This document shows positions 7,473 through 15,736 of a stretch of 17,895 nucleotides of DNA, piece after piece. Origin of the DNA: Acidobacteriota bacterium (lineage in GTDB: Bacteria; Acidobacteriota; Terriglobia; Terriglobales; Acidobacteriaceae); the NCBI GenBank assembly GCA_025353435.1, contig JANXQR010000471.1, forward strand, positions 1-17,895. The letters are read 5' to 3'. Under the pieces are notes generated by a model. The model was not told the origin of the DNA, did not search any database, and was given only the letters and a program-made list of their open reading frames with translations. Every line of letters begins with the position of its first letter. Position 1 is the stretch's first letter. The position numbers and the translations under genes are program-made.

Positions 7473-10151
7473 ATGAAATACCATGTGACCCGAATCATCA
7501 AGTGCATCTTTGCTTGCTCTGGGCTGCTTATCTCTGGCTCGGTCGTTCAACAAGCAGTTGCCCAGGATTCAGAGCAACCTGCTTATCTAAATCCGCAGCT
7601 CTCACCCGAGCAGCGCGCGACGGACCTGGTGCACCGCATGACGTTGGCAGAAAAGGCCACGCAGATGCAGAACAATTCAGCGGAGGTCCCAAGGCTGAAG
7701 GTTCCTGCCTATCAGTGGTGGAGTGAGGCTCTGCACGGCGTCATCAACGACGGCGTCACCGAATATCCGGAGCCTGTCGGCCTGGCGGCCACTTTCGATG
7801 CGCCGGGCATTCACACTATGGCGGCGCAGATCGGCATTGAAGGCCGCATCAAGCACGTGCAGAATTTGCGCGAGGGGCACACCGGCATCATGGGCGGCCT
7901 CGACTTCTGGTCGCCCAATCTCAATATCTTCCGCGACCCGCGCTGGGGCCGGGGACAAGAGACCTATGGCGAGGATCCTTTCCTCACCGGCCGCATGGGT
8001 GTTGCTTACGTGACCGGTTTGCAGGGCGAGGACCCGAAATACTACCTCGCTATCGCAACGCCAAAGCACTATGCCGTGCATAGCGGACCGGAACCCACGC
8101 GCCACTTCGCGGATGTAGACGTGAGTAAACACGATGAAGTGGATACCTATGAACCTGCATTCCGCGCCGCAATTGTGGAGGGCAAGGCGGGATCGGTGAT
8201 GTGCGCCTATAACGCGATCAATGGCCAGCCGGCGTGCGCCAATCAATATCTGCTGCAGGATCAGTTGCGCGGTAAGTGGGGATTTCAGGGGTATGTCGTC
8301 TCCGACTGCGACGCGGTGAGAGATGTTGCAGCGAATCATCGCTACGAGCCGACGCAAGCACGAGGCGCGGCGATTTCGGTCATCCGCGGCATGGACAACG
8401 AGTGCGTTACGTTCACGTCGCGCTTTGGCGATCCAGTGGAGAAAGCGTATATCGACGCGGTCCAGCAAGGTTATCTTCCTGAGAGCATTCTTGACACTGC
8501 CCTCGTTCGCCTCTTCACCGCGCGGATCAAGCTCGGCATGTTCGATCCGCCGGATATGGTCCCCTACACGAAGATCGATGAAAAGGAACTAGATAGCACC
8601 GAGCACCGTCAGCACGCGCGCAGGCTCGCAAACGAGTCCATGGTTTTGCTGAAGAATGACGGCCTTCTTCCATTGAAATCCGGAATCAAAAAGATCGCCG
8701 TTGTGGGACCGCTTGCCGACCAGACTCGGCCGCTCATCGGCAACTATGCCGGTCAGCCCACGCATATAGTGTCGATCATCGAGGGGCTCAAGGCGGAGTT
8801 TCCTAACGCGACCATCACATTCGTCTCCGGAACGCAGTTCCTTCGCACCGAGGGGAACCCAATCCCTGACGCTCTTCTGACGACTCCTGACGGCAAGCCC
8901 GGTCTGAAGGCCGACTATAACGAAGGCTTGCGCAGAGGTCCAGGCACCGGCCCAAACAATCCCCCCATCGCCAGTCGTACAGAGGCAAACGTGAAACTCT
9001 CTGAGGCTAGCCTCCCATCGGAAGTCGCCGGCAAGAAGACATTTGGCGTGCAGTGGTCTGGATTCCTCACACCCAATGAATCGGGCGACTTTATCGTCGG
9101 CATTCGCACTCTGGGGTTCGGAAGGCTGACGATCGAGGATAAGCCTGTTGCAATGACCTTCGGCGGAGGAAAAGAGCCCGTGTCGGTTGTGGGCCGCGTA
9201 CATCTGGAAAAGGGGCGTAAAGCATCCTTGCAAATGAATTACGGCAGCAACAACGGGAAAGCGCATGCCGAGCTGTTCTGGACCCGAGTCAATAACGCGG
9301 TCTCACCCGAAGCAATTGCCGCTGCGAAAAGCGCAGATGTCATTATCGCTGTGGTTGGGATTACCAGTCAGTTGGAGGGCGAAGAGATGCCGGTGAGCGA
9401 ACCGGGCTTCCTCGGCGGAGATCGCACCAGTATCGACTTGCCTCAGCCTGAAGAAGATCTGGTAGAAGCGGTAGCGGCCACCGGCAAGCCCCTCGCTGTC
9501 GTTCTGATGAATGGCAGCGCTTTGGCCGTCAACTGGATCAATGAACACGCCAATGCCGTTCTCGAGGCGTGGTATCCGGGCGAAGAAGGCGGTGCAGCCG
9601 TGGCTGAGACGCTGAGCGGCAAGAACAATCCCGCCGGCCGGCTTCCCGTCACCTTCTACAAGGGGGTCGACCAGTTACCGAACTTTGAAGACTATGGGAT
9701 GGCGAACAGGACCTACCGTTACTTCAGCGGGAAGCCGCTGTATCCCTTCGGTTACGGGCTCAGCTACACGAAGTTCAGCTATAGCGACCTGAGCGTGCCG
9801 ACCCCGCCTACCGCCGCTGAACAGCCGGTGGCCGCAGACGTGACGGTCACCAACGCCGGGCAAGTGGCTGGAGATGAGGTTGTGCAACTCTATCTCACGT
9901 TTCCGGCGGTCAAGGGTGCGCCTCATATCGCTCTGCGTGGCTTTCAACGCATCCATCTCGAACCGGGCGCCAGCCAGAAAGTGCACTTCGATTTGAAGCC
10001 GCGCGATCTTGAAATGGTGACCGAGGATGGCAATCCCATCATCGCAAAAGGTGACTACACCATCAGCATCGGCGGTGGCCAGCCTGACACAGCGGCGCCC
10101 GTTGCAACCGGACACTTCCACATTGACGGCCAGTATGCATTGCCCGAGTAG
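7473..10151 (+). CDS. Secreted GH3 beta-xylosidase/beta-glucosidase with PA14 insert
   Basis: An 892-residue exported family-3 glycoside hydrolase. The signal peptide is residues 1-31 (ending VVQQAVAQ). The GH3 N-terminal barrel covers about 40-350 with WWSEALHGV, NIFRDPRWGRGQETYGEDP, KHYAVHSGPEP and the nucleophile Asp278 in VVSDCDAV; the SDC form is common in the beta-xylosidase branch. The C-terminal GH3 domain starts near NESMVLLKNDGLLPL and is interrupted by a PA14 domain (about 477-606). It resumes with the GEEMPVSEPGFLGGDR segment that usually carries the acid/base Glu. A fibronectin-III-like domain closes the protein (about 785-870). It would release xylose or glucose from oligosaccharides in the periplasm or outside. 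A GGAG at 7462 supports the start. The carboxylesterase follows after 16 bp. Confidence 0.94.
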   Translation: MKYHVTRIIKCIFACSGLLISGSVVQQAVAQDSEQPAYLNPQLSPEQRATDLVHRMTLAEKATQMQNNSAEVPRLKVPAYQWWSEALHGVINDGVTEYPEPVGLAATFDAPGIHTMAAQIGIEGRIKHVQNLREGHTGIMGGLDFWSPNLNIFRDPRWGRGQETYGEDPFLTGRMGVAYVTGLQGEDPKYYLAIATPKHYAVHSGPEPTRHFADVDVSKHDEVDTYEPAFRAAIVEGKAGSVMCAYNAINGQPACANQYLLQDQLRGKWGFQGYVVSDCDAVRDVAANHRYEPTQARGAAISVIRGMDNECVTFTSRFGDPVEKAYIDAVQQGYLPESILDTALVRLFTARIKLGMFDPPDMVPYTKIDEKELDSTEHRQHARRLANESMVLLKNDGLLPLKSGIKKIAVVGPLADQTRPLIGNYAGQPTHIVSIIEGLKAEFPNATITFVSGTQFLRTEGNPIPDALLTTPDGKPGLKADYNEGLRRGPGTGPNNPPIASRTEANVKLSEASLPSEVAGKKTFGVQWSGFLTPNESGDFIVGIRTLGFGRLTIEDKPVAMTFGGGKEPVSVVGRVHLEKGRKASLQMNYGSNNGKAHAELFWTRVNNAVSPEAIAAAKSADVIIAVVGITSQLEGEEMPVSEPGFLGGDRTSIDLPQPEEDLVEAVAATGKPLAVVLMNGSALAVNWINEHANAVLEAWYPGEEGGAAVAETLSGKNNPAGRLPVTFYKGVDQLPNFEDYGMANRTYRYFSGKPLYPFGYGLSYTKFSYSDLSVPTPPTAAEQPVAADVTVTNAGQVAGDEVVQLYLTFPAVKGAPHIALRGFQRIHLEPGASQKVHFDLKPRDLEMVTEDGNPIIAKGDYTISIGGGQPDTAAPVATGHFHIDGQYALPE

Positions 10152-10167
10152 CAAAGGAGAGTCTTTC

Positions 10168-11862
10168 ATGTTCGGATCTTCTAATCGCACGCTCACCCGC
10201 CGCGAGGCACTTCTTCTGTCGGCCACTGCGGGAATCGGGGTCGTTGCGGGAGAATCTGCTCTCGCATCGGACAGCATCAAGACCGCCGCTCACCAGGAGC
10301 CCGGCAATGTCTCAACCCCGCGCTCGGCGATTGCAAAGACGCAATACGGCAACGTGCGCGGGTTTGTCGACGGCGGTGTTTTTACATTCAAAGGTGTTCC
10401 GTATGGCGCAACCACAGCCGGAGAGAATCGCTGGCTCCCGGCCAAGCCGCCCACGCCGTGGACGGATGACTACCCAGCGCTGGCGTATGGAGCGAATTGC
10501 CCGCAAAATCTGCATACTTGGACGGGCATCGAGCAAACATTCCTCTTTGACTGGGACGACGGCTGGCAGAGCGAGGACATGCTGAAGTTAAACATCTGGA
10601 CGCCGAGTCTGGCGGGGAAGCGGCCGGTGATGTTTTACATGCATGGGGGCGGGTTCAGTTTCGGATCGTCGTACGAGTTGCCCTCGCACGAGGGCGCACA
10701 GATGGCGCGTCATCATGATGTGGTGCAGGTGTCAGTGAATCATCGCCTGAACATTCTTGGATTCTTCGATGCCAGCGAGATTGGCGGTTCGGCGTATGAG
10801 GATTCTGCAAACGTCGGCATGACGGATCTGGTGTCGGCGCTGCGTTGGGTTCGCGAGAATATTGAAAACTTCGGCGGCGATCCGGATCGAGTGATGATCT
10901 ATGGGCAGTCAGGTGGCGGGTCGAAGGTGACTACCCTGATGGGCATGCCTTCGGCGGCGGGGCAGTTCCATCGTGCTTCGGCGCAGTCGGGTGGCGGCGG
11001 GAATATTCCCAGCAGGGATCAGCAGAAGGAATTGGCCCGGCAGGTTATGAAAGAGCTCGGGCTGGCGGCGAATGACATGGGAGCCCTGCAGAAGATGGAA
11101 TGGGCCAAGCTGTTCGCAGCCGGCAATGCGGCAGCGGCGACGATCAATCCGTCGGGGCCGCCGATGGCGGGACCGGGAGCGCCGGGCACGCCGCGGGTCG
11201 GGTGGTCGCCTTGCGTTGATGGGAAGGTAATCAACATGCGCTCATTCTTCGACGCAGCTCCAGAGATCTCGAAGAATGTGCCGATGCTCGTAGGCTCGGT
11301 GAGCGAAGAGGGCAACCGAATGTCGTCGCGCCCCACCGAAGAAGAATGGCATGCGAACCTTTCCAAGATGTATGGCGCGGTGAAGGCGACTGCCGTTGCT
11401 GTTGCTTTGAAGAAGGCATATCCCGAGAAGAAGGTTCAGACGCTGTCGTACATATGCAGCGGCAGTCCGGGGCTAAACGGACTTTCGATGCGTAACAACG
11501 TGGTGAAGATGGCGCGCTTGAAGCATGAACTGCACGCGGCGCCGGCGTATGCTTACTACTTCACGTGGCAGACGCAGGTTCTGGATGGCGTGGCTGGAGC
11601 GTGGCACACTGCCGAGCTTCAGTTCTGCTTCGACAACACCAAGAGGTGCGAGCAGGGGACTGGAAACACTCCCGAGGCGCAGGCGCTAGCCAACAAGATG
11701 GCAGCATCCTGGGCCGCGTTTGCCGCAACCGGAAACCCGAGCATACCGGGCTTGAAATGGTCACCTACCGATACGGAAACGAACATCACGATGATCTGGG
11801 ATAACGAGTGCCGCATGGTAAATGACCCAGAGGGAGAAGCTCGCAAGATCATCCTGATCTGA
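10168..11862 (+). CDS. Tat-exported type-B carboxylesterase
   Basis: A 564-residue carboxylesterase/lipase family type-B protein. The ATG at 10168 follows a strong AAGGAGA (10154-10160) and opens a twin-arginine leader (LTRREALLLSATAGIGVVAG), which implies folded export. Family motifs are FKGVPYG, EDMLKLNIW, FYMHGGGFSFGS, GGDPDRVMIYGQSGGG with nucleophile Ser248, GSVSEEGNR with Glu381, and AWHTAELQF with His480. The triad is complete. A proline- and glycine-rich loop (about residues 330-345) is a small family-variable insertion. It is separated from the GH3 gene by 16 bp and is surely co-transcribed. In that setting it probably deacylates hemicellulose fragments or aromatic esters, but the substrate is not visible in the sequence. 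Confidence 0.93.
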   Translation: MFGSSNRTLTRREALLLSATAGIGVVAGESALASDSIKTAAHQEPGNVSTPRSAIAKTQYGNVRGFVDGGVFTFKGVPYGATTAGENRWLPAKPPTPWTDDYPALAYGANCPQNLHTWTGIEQTFLFDWDDGWQSEDMLKLNIWTPSLAGKRPVMFYMHGGGFSFGSSYELPSHEGAQMARHHDVVQVSVNHRLNILGFFDASEIGGSAYEDSANVGMTDLVSALRWVRENIENFGGDPDRVMIYGQSGGGSKVTTLMGMPSAAGQFHRASAQSGGGGNIPSRDQQKELARQVMKELGLAANDMGALQKMEWAKLFAAGNAAAATINPSGPPMAGPGAPGTPRVGWSPCVDGKVINMRSFFDAAPEISKNVPMLVGSVSEEGNRMSSRPTEEEWHANLSKMYGAVKATAVAVALKKAYPEKKVQTLSYICSGSPGLNGLSMRNNVVKMARLKHELHAAPAYAYYFTWQTQVLDGVAGAWHTAELQFCFDNTKRCEQGTGNTPEAQALANKMAASWAAFAATGNPSIPGLKWSPTDTETNITMIWDNECRMVNDPEGEARKIILI

Positions 11863-11876
11863 CCTCAGCCAAGTGG

Positions 11877-12140
11877 CTCGAACGTTATTCGGAATTCGGT
11901 CCAATTGTGTGCCCTGAAGGCTCCGATAGCGTCTATTCGTTCGAGTCTGCTCCATTGAAACACTGTTCCTCCTACCGCTACAGTTTCTGACATGCCCGGC
12001 CTCCCCAACATATCCGTGATTGCCCAAGGTCCTTCACGTTGCTGTATCTCGTGAAGCTTTAGGCTAACCGCCTCATGGCGACGCAGTCCGCAGGCGAGAA
12101 AGAGAACAACGGGAATTCCCGCGGATATGGGTATTTGCAA
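11877..12140 (-). pseudogene. Tyrosine recombinase (integrase) remnant
   Basis: The minus-strand frame reads PVVLFLACGLRRHEAVSLKL, followed by EIQQREGPWAITDMLG. This is the signature around the first catalytic Arg of tyrosine recombinases (the GLRRHE box and the WAI-D strand). Right after this, the expected GK-GHVRTVAV continues only if single bases are restored at about 12001 and 11987, so two frameshifts are present. The N-terminal arm- and core-binding part and the later H-x-x-R and Tyr boxes are missing. It is squeezed between the carboxylesterase stop and the acyltransferase stop, with no attachment repeats that I can see nearby. Confidence 0.75.
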
Positions 12141-12167
12141 AGCCGAATATCCACGACCCCACCGTGT

Positions 12168-13364
12168 TTACACGCGAAGAAATATGCGATTGCGATAAAG
12201 CGGGTAGACAAGCGCCATATTAAGGAGAACTATCAGCAGCGCATACGCGAGCGACGCATGGACAGGCTGAAGCCATGTTGCGAAGCCGACTCGGTAACCC
12301 CACTCGTGGAGCGTGAGAGCCGTTCCGCCCCGTTGTGAGACATGAATGCGATCGAAAAGAGCCGTGACGATGTTTGAGAGCGCAAAGGCGAAAACCGCGT
12401 TGGTCCCAAATACGAGGGCCGGAGGTGTCCACCCTCTCCATCGCTTGATGTCCACAATAAGATAGATGGCCCCGTACAAGAGCATACTTACCCCGCTGCT
12501 GAACATTGCGAATGTGCTGGTCCAGATCTTTTTGTTGAGTGGAAAGAGCGGACTCAGCAGCCACCCGGCGAGAACCAAGGCAACTCCGGTGCCGACCAAA
12601 AGGATGAGCGTCCTCTTGTTTGAGTAGTCGGCTCGCAACCATTCACCTGCGATGATCCCGATCAAGAGAGATGAAATCGCCGGCAGTGTGGAGAGTAGAC
12701 CTTCCGGGTCGAAGGTCACGCCGTAGCCAGGCGTCAAGCCCCAGGGCCACAGGTGACGCGTTCCCAGCAAAGATCGATCAATGTACGCGCCGAGATTTCC
12801 GACCGAATCAAGTCGCCCCGCGCCAAATCCTGGAACGGGAACCGTCATTATTAAGGCCCAGTAGAAGATGAGAAGCAAGGCACAGGTACCGGCTAGAATC
12901 GCGATCCGCCTTCCCCTCCAGTTCGCGATCGTCCTGCTGGCCGAAGCGCCGATACCGAGATAGAGAAGTGCGCCTAAGAAGTAACACAAGGCAATTCTCT
13001 GGAGTACTCCAGGGAAACGAAGTGTGTGGAGGTCGTAATCAGGAAATCCGTTGAGTGCCAGGCCTAGAAAGAAGATGACAAGGCTGCGGAGGACCACGTG
13101 CCGGGCAAGGACCAAACGGTCATCTCCCCGCTCTATCCTCGATGCGAAGGAAAACGTTATAGCTGCCCCGACAGCAAAGAGGAACGCCGGGAAGATCATA
13201 TCCGTCGGTGTCGGCCCGTTCCACTGTGCGTGAAGCAATGGCCTGTACACGGCATTGTAGGTTCCAGGGTCGGTCACCAGGATCATGCCTGCTACCGCCA
13301 GACCGCGAAGAACATCGAGAGACACCAAGCGGGGGTTCTTGAGGGTCGCGATCGGAATATACAT
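12168..13364 (-). CDS. HGSNAT/NagX-like membrane acyltransferase (DUF5009 type)
   Basis: A 398-residue multi-pass inner-membrane protein with about ten hydrophobic segments. The N-terminal LVSLDVLRGLAVAGMILV helix and the conserved PLLHAQWNG (His45) and PTDMIFPAFLFAVGAAITFSF block are hallmarks of heparan-alpha-glucosaminide N-acetyltransferase-like proteins, called NagX or DUF5009 in bacteria. Later come FPGVLQRIALCYFLGALLYL and a helix-rich C-terminus ending VYPLYRNRIFLRV. The human relative transfers acetyl from cytosolic acetyl-CoA to a terminal glucosamine across the membrane. Bacterial members often sit with amino-sugar or CAZyme genes, but the exact acceptor is unknown. I prefer ATG 13364; an in-frame TTG lies six bases upstream. 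A GAAAGAGG sits upstream of either start. Confidence 0.88.
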   Translation of the reverse strand: MYIPIATLKNPRLVSLDVLRGLAVAGMILVTDPGTYNAVYRPLLHAQWNGPTPTDMIFPAFLFAVGAAITFSFASRIERGDDRLVLARHVVLRSLVIFFLGLALNGFPDYDLHTLRFPGVLQRIALCYFLGALLYLGIGASASRTIANWRGRRIAILAGTCALLLIFYWALIMTVPVPGFGAGRLDSVGNLGAYIDRSLLGTRHLWPWGLTPGYGVTFDPEGLLSTLPAISSLLIGIIAGEWLRADYSNKRTLILLVGTGVALVLAGWLLSPLFPLNKKIWTSTFAMFSSGVSMLLYGAIYLIVDIKRWRGWTPPALVFGTNAVFAFALSNIVTALFDRIHVSQRGGTALTLHEWGYRVGFATWLQPVHASLAYALLIVLLNMALVYPLYRNRIFLRV

Positions 13365-13604
13365 CCTCAAAGGCCTCTTTCCAGGTGTAGGTTTTCATAC
13401 TTTCTCAGACCCGCCCGTGATCCATTCGGCGACTACGAAGGTAACACCATTTGGTCCGTTCCGAGTGTGTTGTGGGCAATCCGGACAGAATTGCCATTTT
13501 TCGAGTGATGTCCGGATTGGCGGTCGTTCGCCAACTACGTGCGACGGGCGCACATTACACGGGTGGGGCAGTCTGGGAGCCGCCGCGGCTGCCACGCCAT
13601 CGTC

Positions 13605-14156
13605 CAGCTGCGGTCAGACCGTGGCAATTAGGGGCGTGCGTGCCTTGGCGCGGATTGTCGAAACGAAGTCCCAGCCGAATTGGCCGCCCGCATGGCTTCC
13701 ACCACGAGCGCCGGCGTTACCACTATCGGCTCATTGTGGATGGTCTCTCCCGGCGCGGCGGCCCGCCTTGCAGCCGTTTCGAGGAGTTCCTGGCTCGGAT
13801 TCACGACTGCTTGCTGTATCCGATTGTCCCGCTCTGGCAAATTTGCGCTCGCCAACGCCGGCCATATTGCACCTTATGTCGCCGGATGTGAACTCAAGAC
13901 ACCACCGGCGATCCCGCTCGGCCTCATTGCTGATCAAACCTACGAACTCGTGCATGGATGCCTGCCAGTCGGTGAACGCCTCGTCATGCTCTCCGACGGC
14001 GTCCCGGAAGCGCGCTCACAGACGGGAGAGCTTTACGGCTTCGACCGCCTTTCCGGCCTGACCTTACTTAGCGCCGGCGAGATCGCCAAGGTCGCGCAGT
14101 CCTTCGGTCAGGAAGATGACATCACGGTGTTTACTCTGGCTCTCGGCGACTGTTAG
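13605..14156 (+). pseudogene. SpoIIE-type serine phosphatase remnant
   Basis: The C-terminal third of a PP2C/SpoIIE-type phosphatase survives. The frame ending at 14156 has GFTTACCIRLSRSGKFALAN, then AGHIAPYVAG, PPAIPLGLI, GERLVMLSDGVPEARSQTG, LYGFDRL and FGQEDDITVFTLAL. The LSDGVPEA and QEDDITV motifs are the metal-binding Asp motifs of this family. Upstream, GVRALARIVETKS is in another frame and PAELAARM is back in the main frame, so a frameshift lies near 13672. The stretch 13685-13780 does not match the expected linker and looks scrambled. No start codon, GDVSGKG motif or membrane/sensor region is present, so a 5'-truncated dead gene is most likely. Family members dephosphorylate anti-sigma antagonists. 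Confidence 0.75.
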
Positions 14157-14843
14157 TCGCGCCTCGGCATTTTTGATATTCCTTCACGCGCATGTCCGCA
14201 ATTCGGAAGGTCCAGTTCTTCAGTTCTGGTGCCAAATCGCAAGGGCGCGCTTCAAGGTTAATCGGGTGGCAGCATGACGATTCATCAAACGCCAACAGTA
14301 GCTGATCGCCGATATGTTGTGATTGACAGAATCGACCCGTTCAAATTCAAGTGGGCCATTAGCGATCAACGAAGACAGCCCCGGAGGTACACCTCCGAAC
14401 AGTCGGCTTTCCGGTCACGTAGCTTTCGCTCAACTGTTGACAACAGGGCAATGCACTCATTGACAGACGGTTCCAGCCAATCATCGGGATTACTCCCCGA
14501 AAACGCCCCAGGTTTCAGCAATTATCCAGGGTACACGGCCAGATAGGCTGATCCGGCATCAGCCAGCCCCAGCCCGCTGCTTGCGATCCCACTGAAGTCA
14601 CGGCCGTCCGGCGTGCAAGATGTGTGCCGATATAATGAAGCGCGACTCCGAGGGAAAGCATTCCCTGATGCTAGTGCGTTTTCCAGGACCCATAAAGAAT
14701 GTCCTCCGGTCGGATGCTGATTTATTCCCGGGGGGCAGTTCCGGCTTCGCCATTCGGTGCTAACCGTGCGTCACACCCGACGAAACCCGTCATGCGCTGG
14801 CGAAGTCCATGGGAAACTAAAGGCGCCGAGGGGCATCGGTCGG
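14157..14843. other. Non-coding stretch with two dyad elements
   Basis: I see no convincing gene. A 90-codon plus frame at 14274-14546 has no ribosome-binding site and no family features. Two perfect dyads are present: CGGAGGT-AC-ACCTCCG at 14382-14397, and a hairpin at 14546-14564 (GGCTGAT, loop CCGGC, ATCAGCC). Neither is followed by a T tract on either strand, so they are not typical terminators. Confidence 0.45.
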
Positions 14844-14919
14844 TGGGGCGGCCTGCGGGGATCGAACCCGCGACATCCTGAGCCACAGTCAGGCGTTCTG
14901 CCGCTGAACTAAGGCCGCC
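14844..14919 (-). tRNA. tRNA-His (anticodon GTG)
   Basis: On the minus strand the acceptor GCGGCCT (14918-14912) pairs with AGGCCGC. It is preceded by an encoded G-1 (14919) that faces discriminator C (14847), the identity pair of tRNA-His. CCA is encoded at 14846-14844. The anticodon arm is CCTGA/TCAGG around CTGTGGC (GTG) and the T arm is GCGGG/CCCGC with TTCGATC. The only promoter-like signal lies beyond the upstream degenerate copy, so the functional gene appears to be transcribed through that copy. Confidence 0.95.
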
Positions 14920-14920
14920 A

Positions 14921-14994
14921 TATAAAGTAGAGGGCATCGAACCCACGACATCCTGAGCCACAGTCAGGCGTTCTGCCGCTGAACTATAGCCGCC
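14921..14994 (-). pseudogene. Degenerate tandem copy of tRNA-His
   Basis: Bases 14936-14986 repeat 14861-14911 of the functional tRNA-His with one mismatch (14945 versus 14870), at a 75-bp offset. D arm, anticodon arm (GTG) and T loop are preserved. The T stem has a mismatch, and the 3' acceptor strand (14921-14930) no longer pairs with GCGGCTA at the 5' side. CCA is absent. It cannot form a normal acceptor stem, so I call it a pseudo-tRNA. It lies 5' of the working gene on the same strand. Confidence 0.8.
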
Positions 14995-15007
14995 ATCTAA
15001 CCTTTCG

Positions 15008-15016
15008 ATTGTAGCA
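15008..15016 (-). promoter_or_regulatory. Extended -10 promoter candidate for the tRNA-His pair
   Basis: On the minus strand TGCTACAAT (15016-15008) matches an extended -10 element (TGnTAnnAT). It ends 13 bases before the 5' end of the degenerate tRNA-His. No good -35 hexamer is visible, which is tolerable with an extended -10. Confidence 0.4.
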
Positions 15017-15045
15017 TCGAACTTGCCGTCCCTGGAGGGTAGCCG

Positions 15046-15582
15046 ATGCCCCGAATCCCCAAGCGTTCGCCTCATCCCGAGCACGGAAAGCGGAAGGATT
15101 TTCCCTTGCAGAACCGATCGGATCGGGGCGCGTGGTTATTTCGGGATAGGACCCTTCGTTCACTGGAAATCCTGCTCGACGAGGCATTTCGGATCCCGGG
15201 AACTTCGTTTCGCTTTGGGATTGATGGAATTATCGGGCTGGTGCCCGGTCTGGGAGACGTGCTGGCGGGTTTGCTGTCCCTGGTGATCCCACTGGCGGCC
15301 TGGATGCGCGGTGTCCCGTACGTGACTCTGGCTCGGATGGGTTTGAACCTGGGGATCGGTGTCCTGGTCGGTTCGGTCCCAGTGTTGGGCGACATCTTTG
15401 ATGTGGTTTGGAAGGCAAATCGGCGCAACTACCGCCTGTTACAGCTTCACTTGATGGAGCCGCGCCGCCACACGTGGCGTGACCGGGTGTTTCTGCTCCT
15501 TTTGGTTGTCCTGTTGGGATTAATTTTTGCATTGCCAGTTGTGCTCTTGCTCTGGCTCGTGAAGTGGTTGGTCCACCACTGA
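15046..15582 (+). CDS. DUF4112 membrane protein
   Basis: A 178-residue inner-membrane protein of the DUF4112 family, function unknown. The hallmark runs from FRIPGTSFRFGIDGIIGLVP (residues 48-67) through GLGDVLAG, then ARMGLNLGIGVLVGSVPVLG (97-115) and DIFDVVWKANRRN. The two PxLGD units (PGLGD, PVLGD) form the internal repeat typical of the family. A hydrophobic C-terminal anchor follows (about residues 147-176). The basic N-terminus (1-30) is not conserved. GGAGG at 15036-15040 with a short spacer supports the ATG at 15046. The gene is divergent from the tRNA-His pair and ends 77 bp before tRNA-Pro. Confidence 0.92.
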   Translation: MPRIPKRSPHPEHGKRKDFPLQNRSDRGAWLFRDRTLRSLEILLDEAFRIPGTSFRFGIDGIIGLVPGLGDVLAGLLSLVIPLAAWMRGVPYVTLARMGLNLGIGVLVGSVPVLGDIFDVVWKANRRNYRLLQLHLMEPRRHTWRDRVFLLLLVVLLGLIFALPVVLLLWLVKWLVHH

Positions 15583-15659
15583 GGCCCCTGATTTGGAGCT
15601 CGCTGGTCCAGTCATTGCAGCGAGGCTCAAAACCACCTTTCGCGATACAATGGCAACAT

Positions 15660-15736
15660 CGGGGCGTAGCGCAGCCTGGTAGCGCATCTGCTTTGGGAGC
15701 AGAGGGCCGGGGGTTCGAATCCCTCCGCCCCGACCA
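15660..15736 (+). tRNA. tRNA-Pro (anticodon TGG), integration target
   Basis: Acceptor CGGGGCG (15660-15666) pairs with CGCCCCG, followed by discriminator A and CCA (15734-15736). The D arm is GCGC/GCGC, and the anticodon arm TCTGC/GCAGA encloses TTTGGGA (TGG). The T arm is GGGGG/CCCTC with TTCGAAT. A GATACAAT box (15644-15651) about nine bases upstream is a candidate -10. The part from the anticodon loop to CCA (15692-15736) is repeated exactly 1.9 kb downstream, so this tRNA has served as an integration site and remains intact. Confidence 0.96.
15692..15736 (+). repeat. attL-type copy of the 45-bp direct repeat (inside tRNA-Pro)
   Basis: These 45 bp, from the anticodon loop to the CCA end, are identical to 17600-17644. 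Identity stops at 15691 (C here, T at 17599) and right after CCA. This is the classic footprint of tyrosine-recombinase insertion at a tRNA 3' end. Confidence 0.9.

Noticed and set aside
7677..9266. Long minus-strand frames of 263 and 225 residues
   Set aside because: They lie entirely antisense to the GH3 gene, which has all family motifs, and show none of their own.
13395..13595. Minus-strand frame ending 30 bases before the acyltransferase start, with FCPDC
   Set aside because: The end looks mildly protein-like but the upstream part is low-complexity alanine and I recognise no family; not listed as a gene.
14722..15084. A 120-residue minus-strand frame with an apparent internal protein repeat
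   Set aside because: The repeat is just the translated tandem tRNA-His pair; there is no gene.
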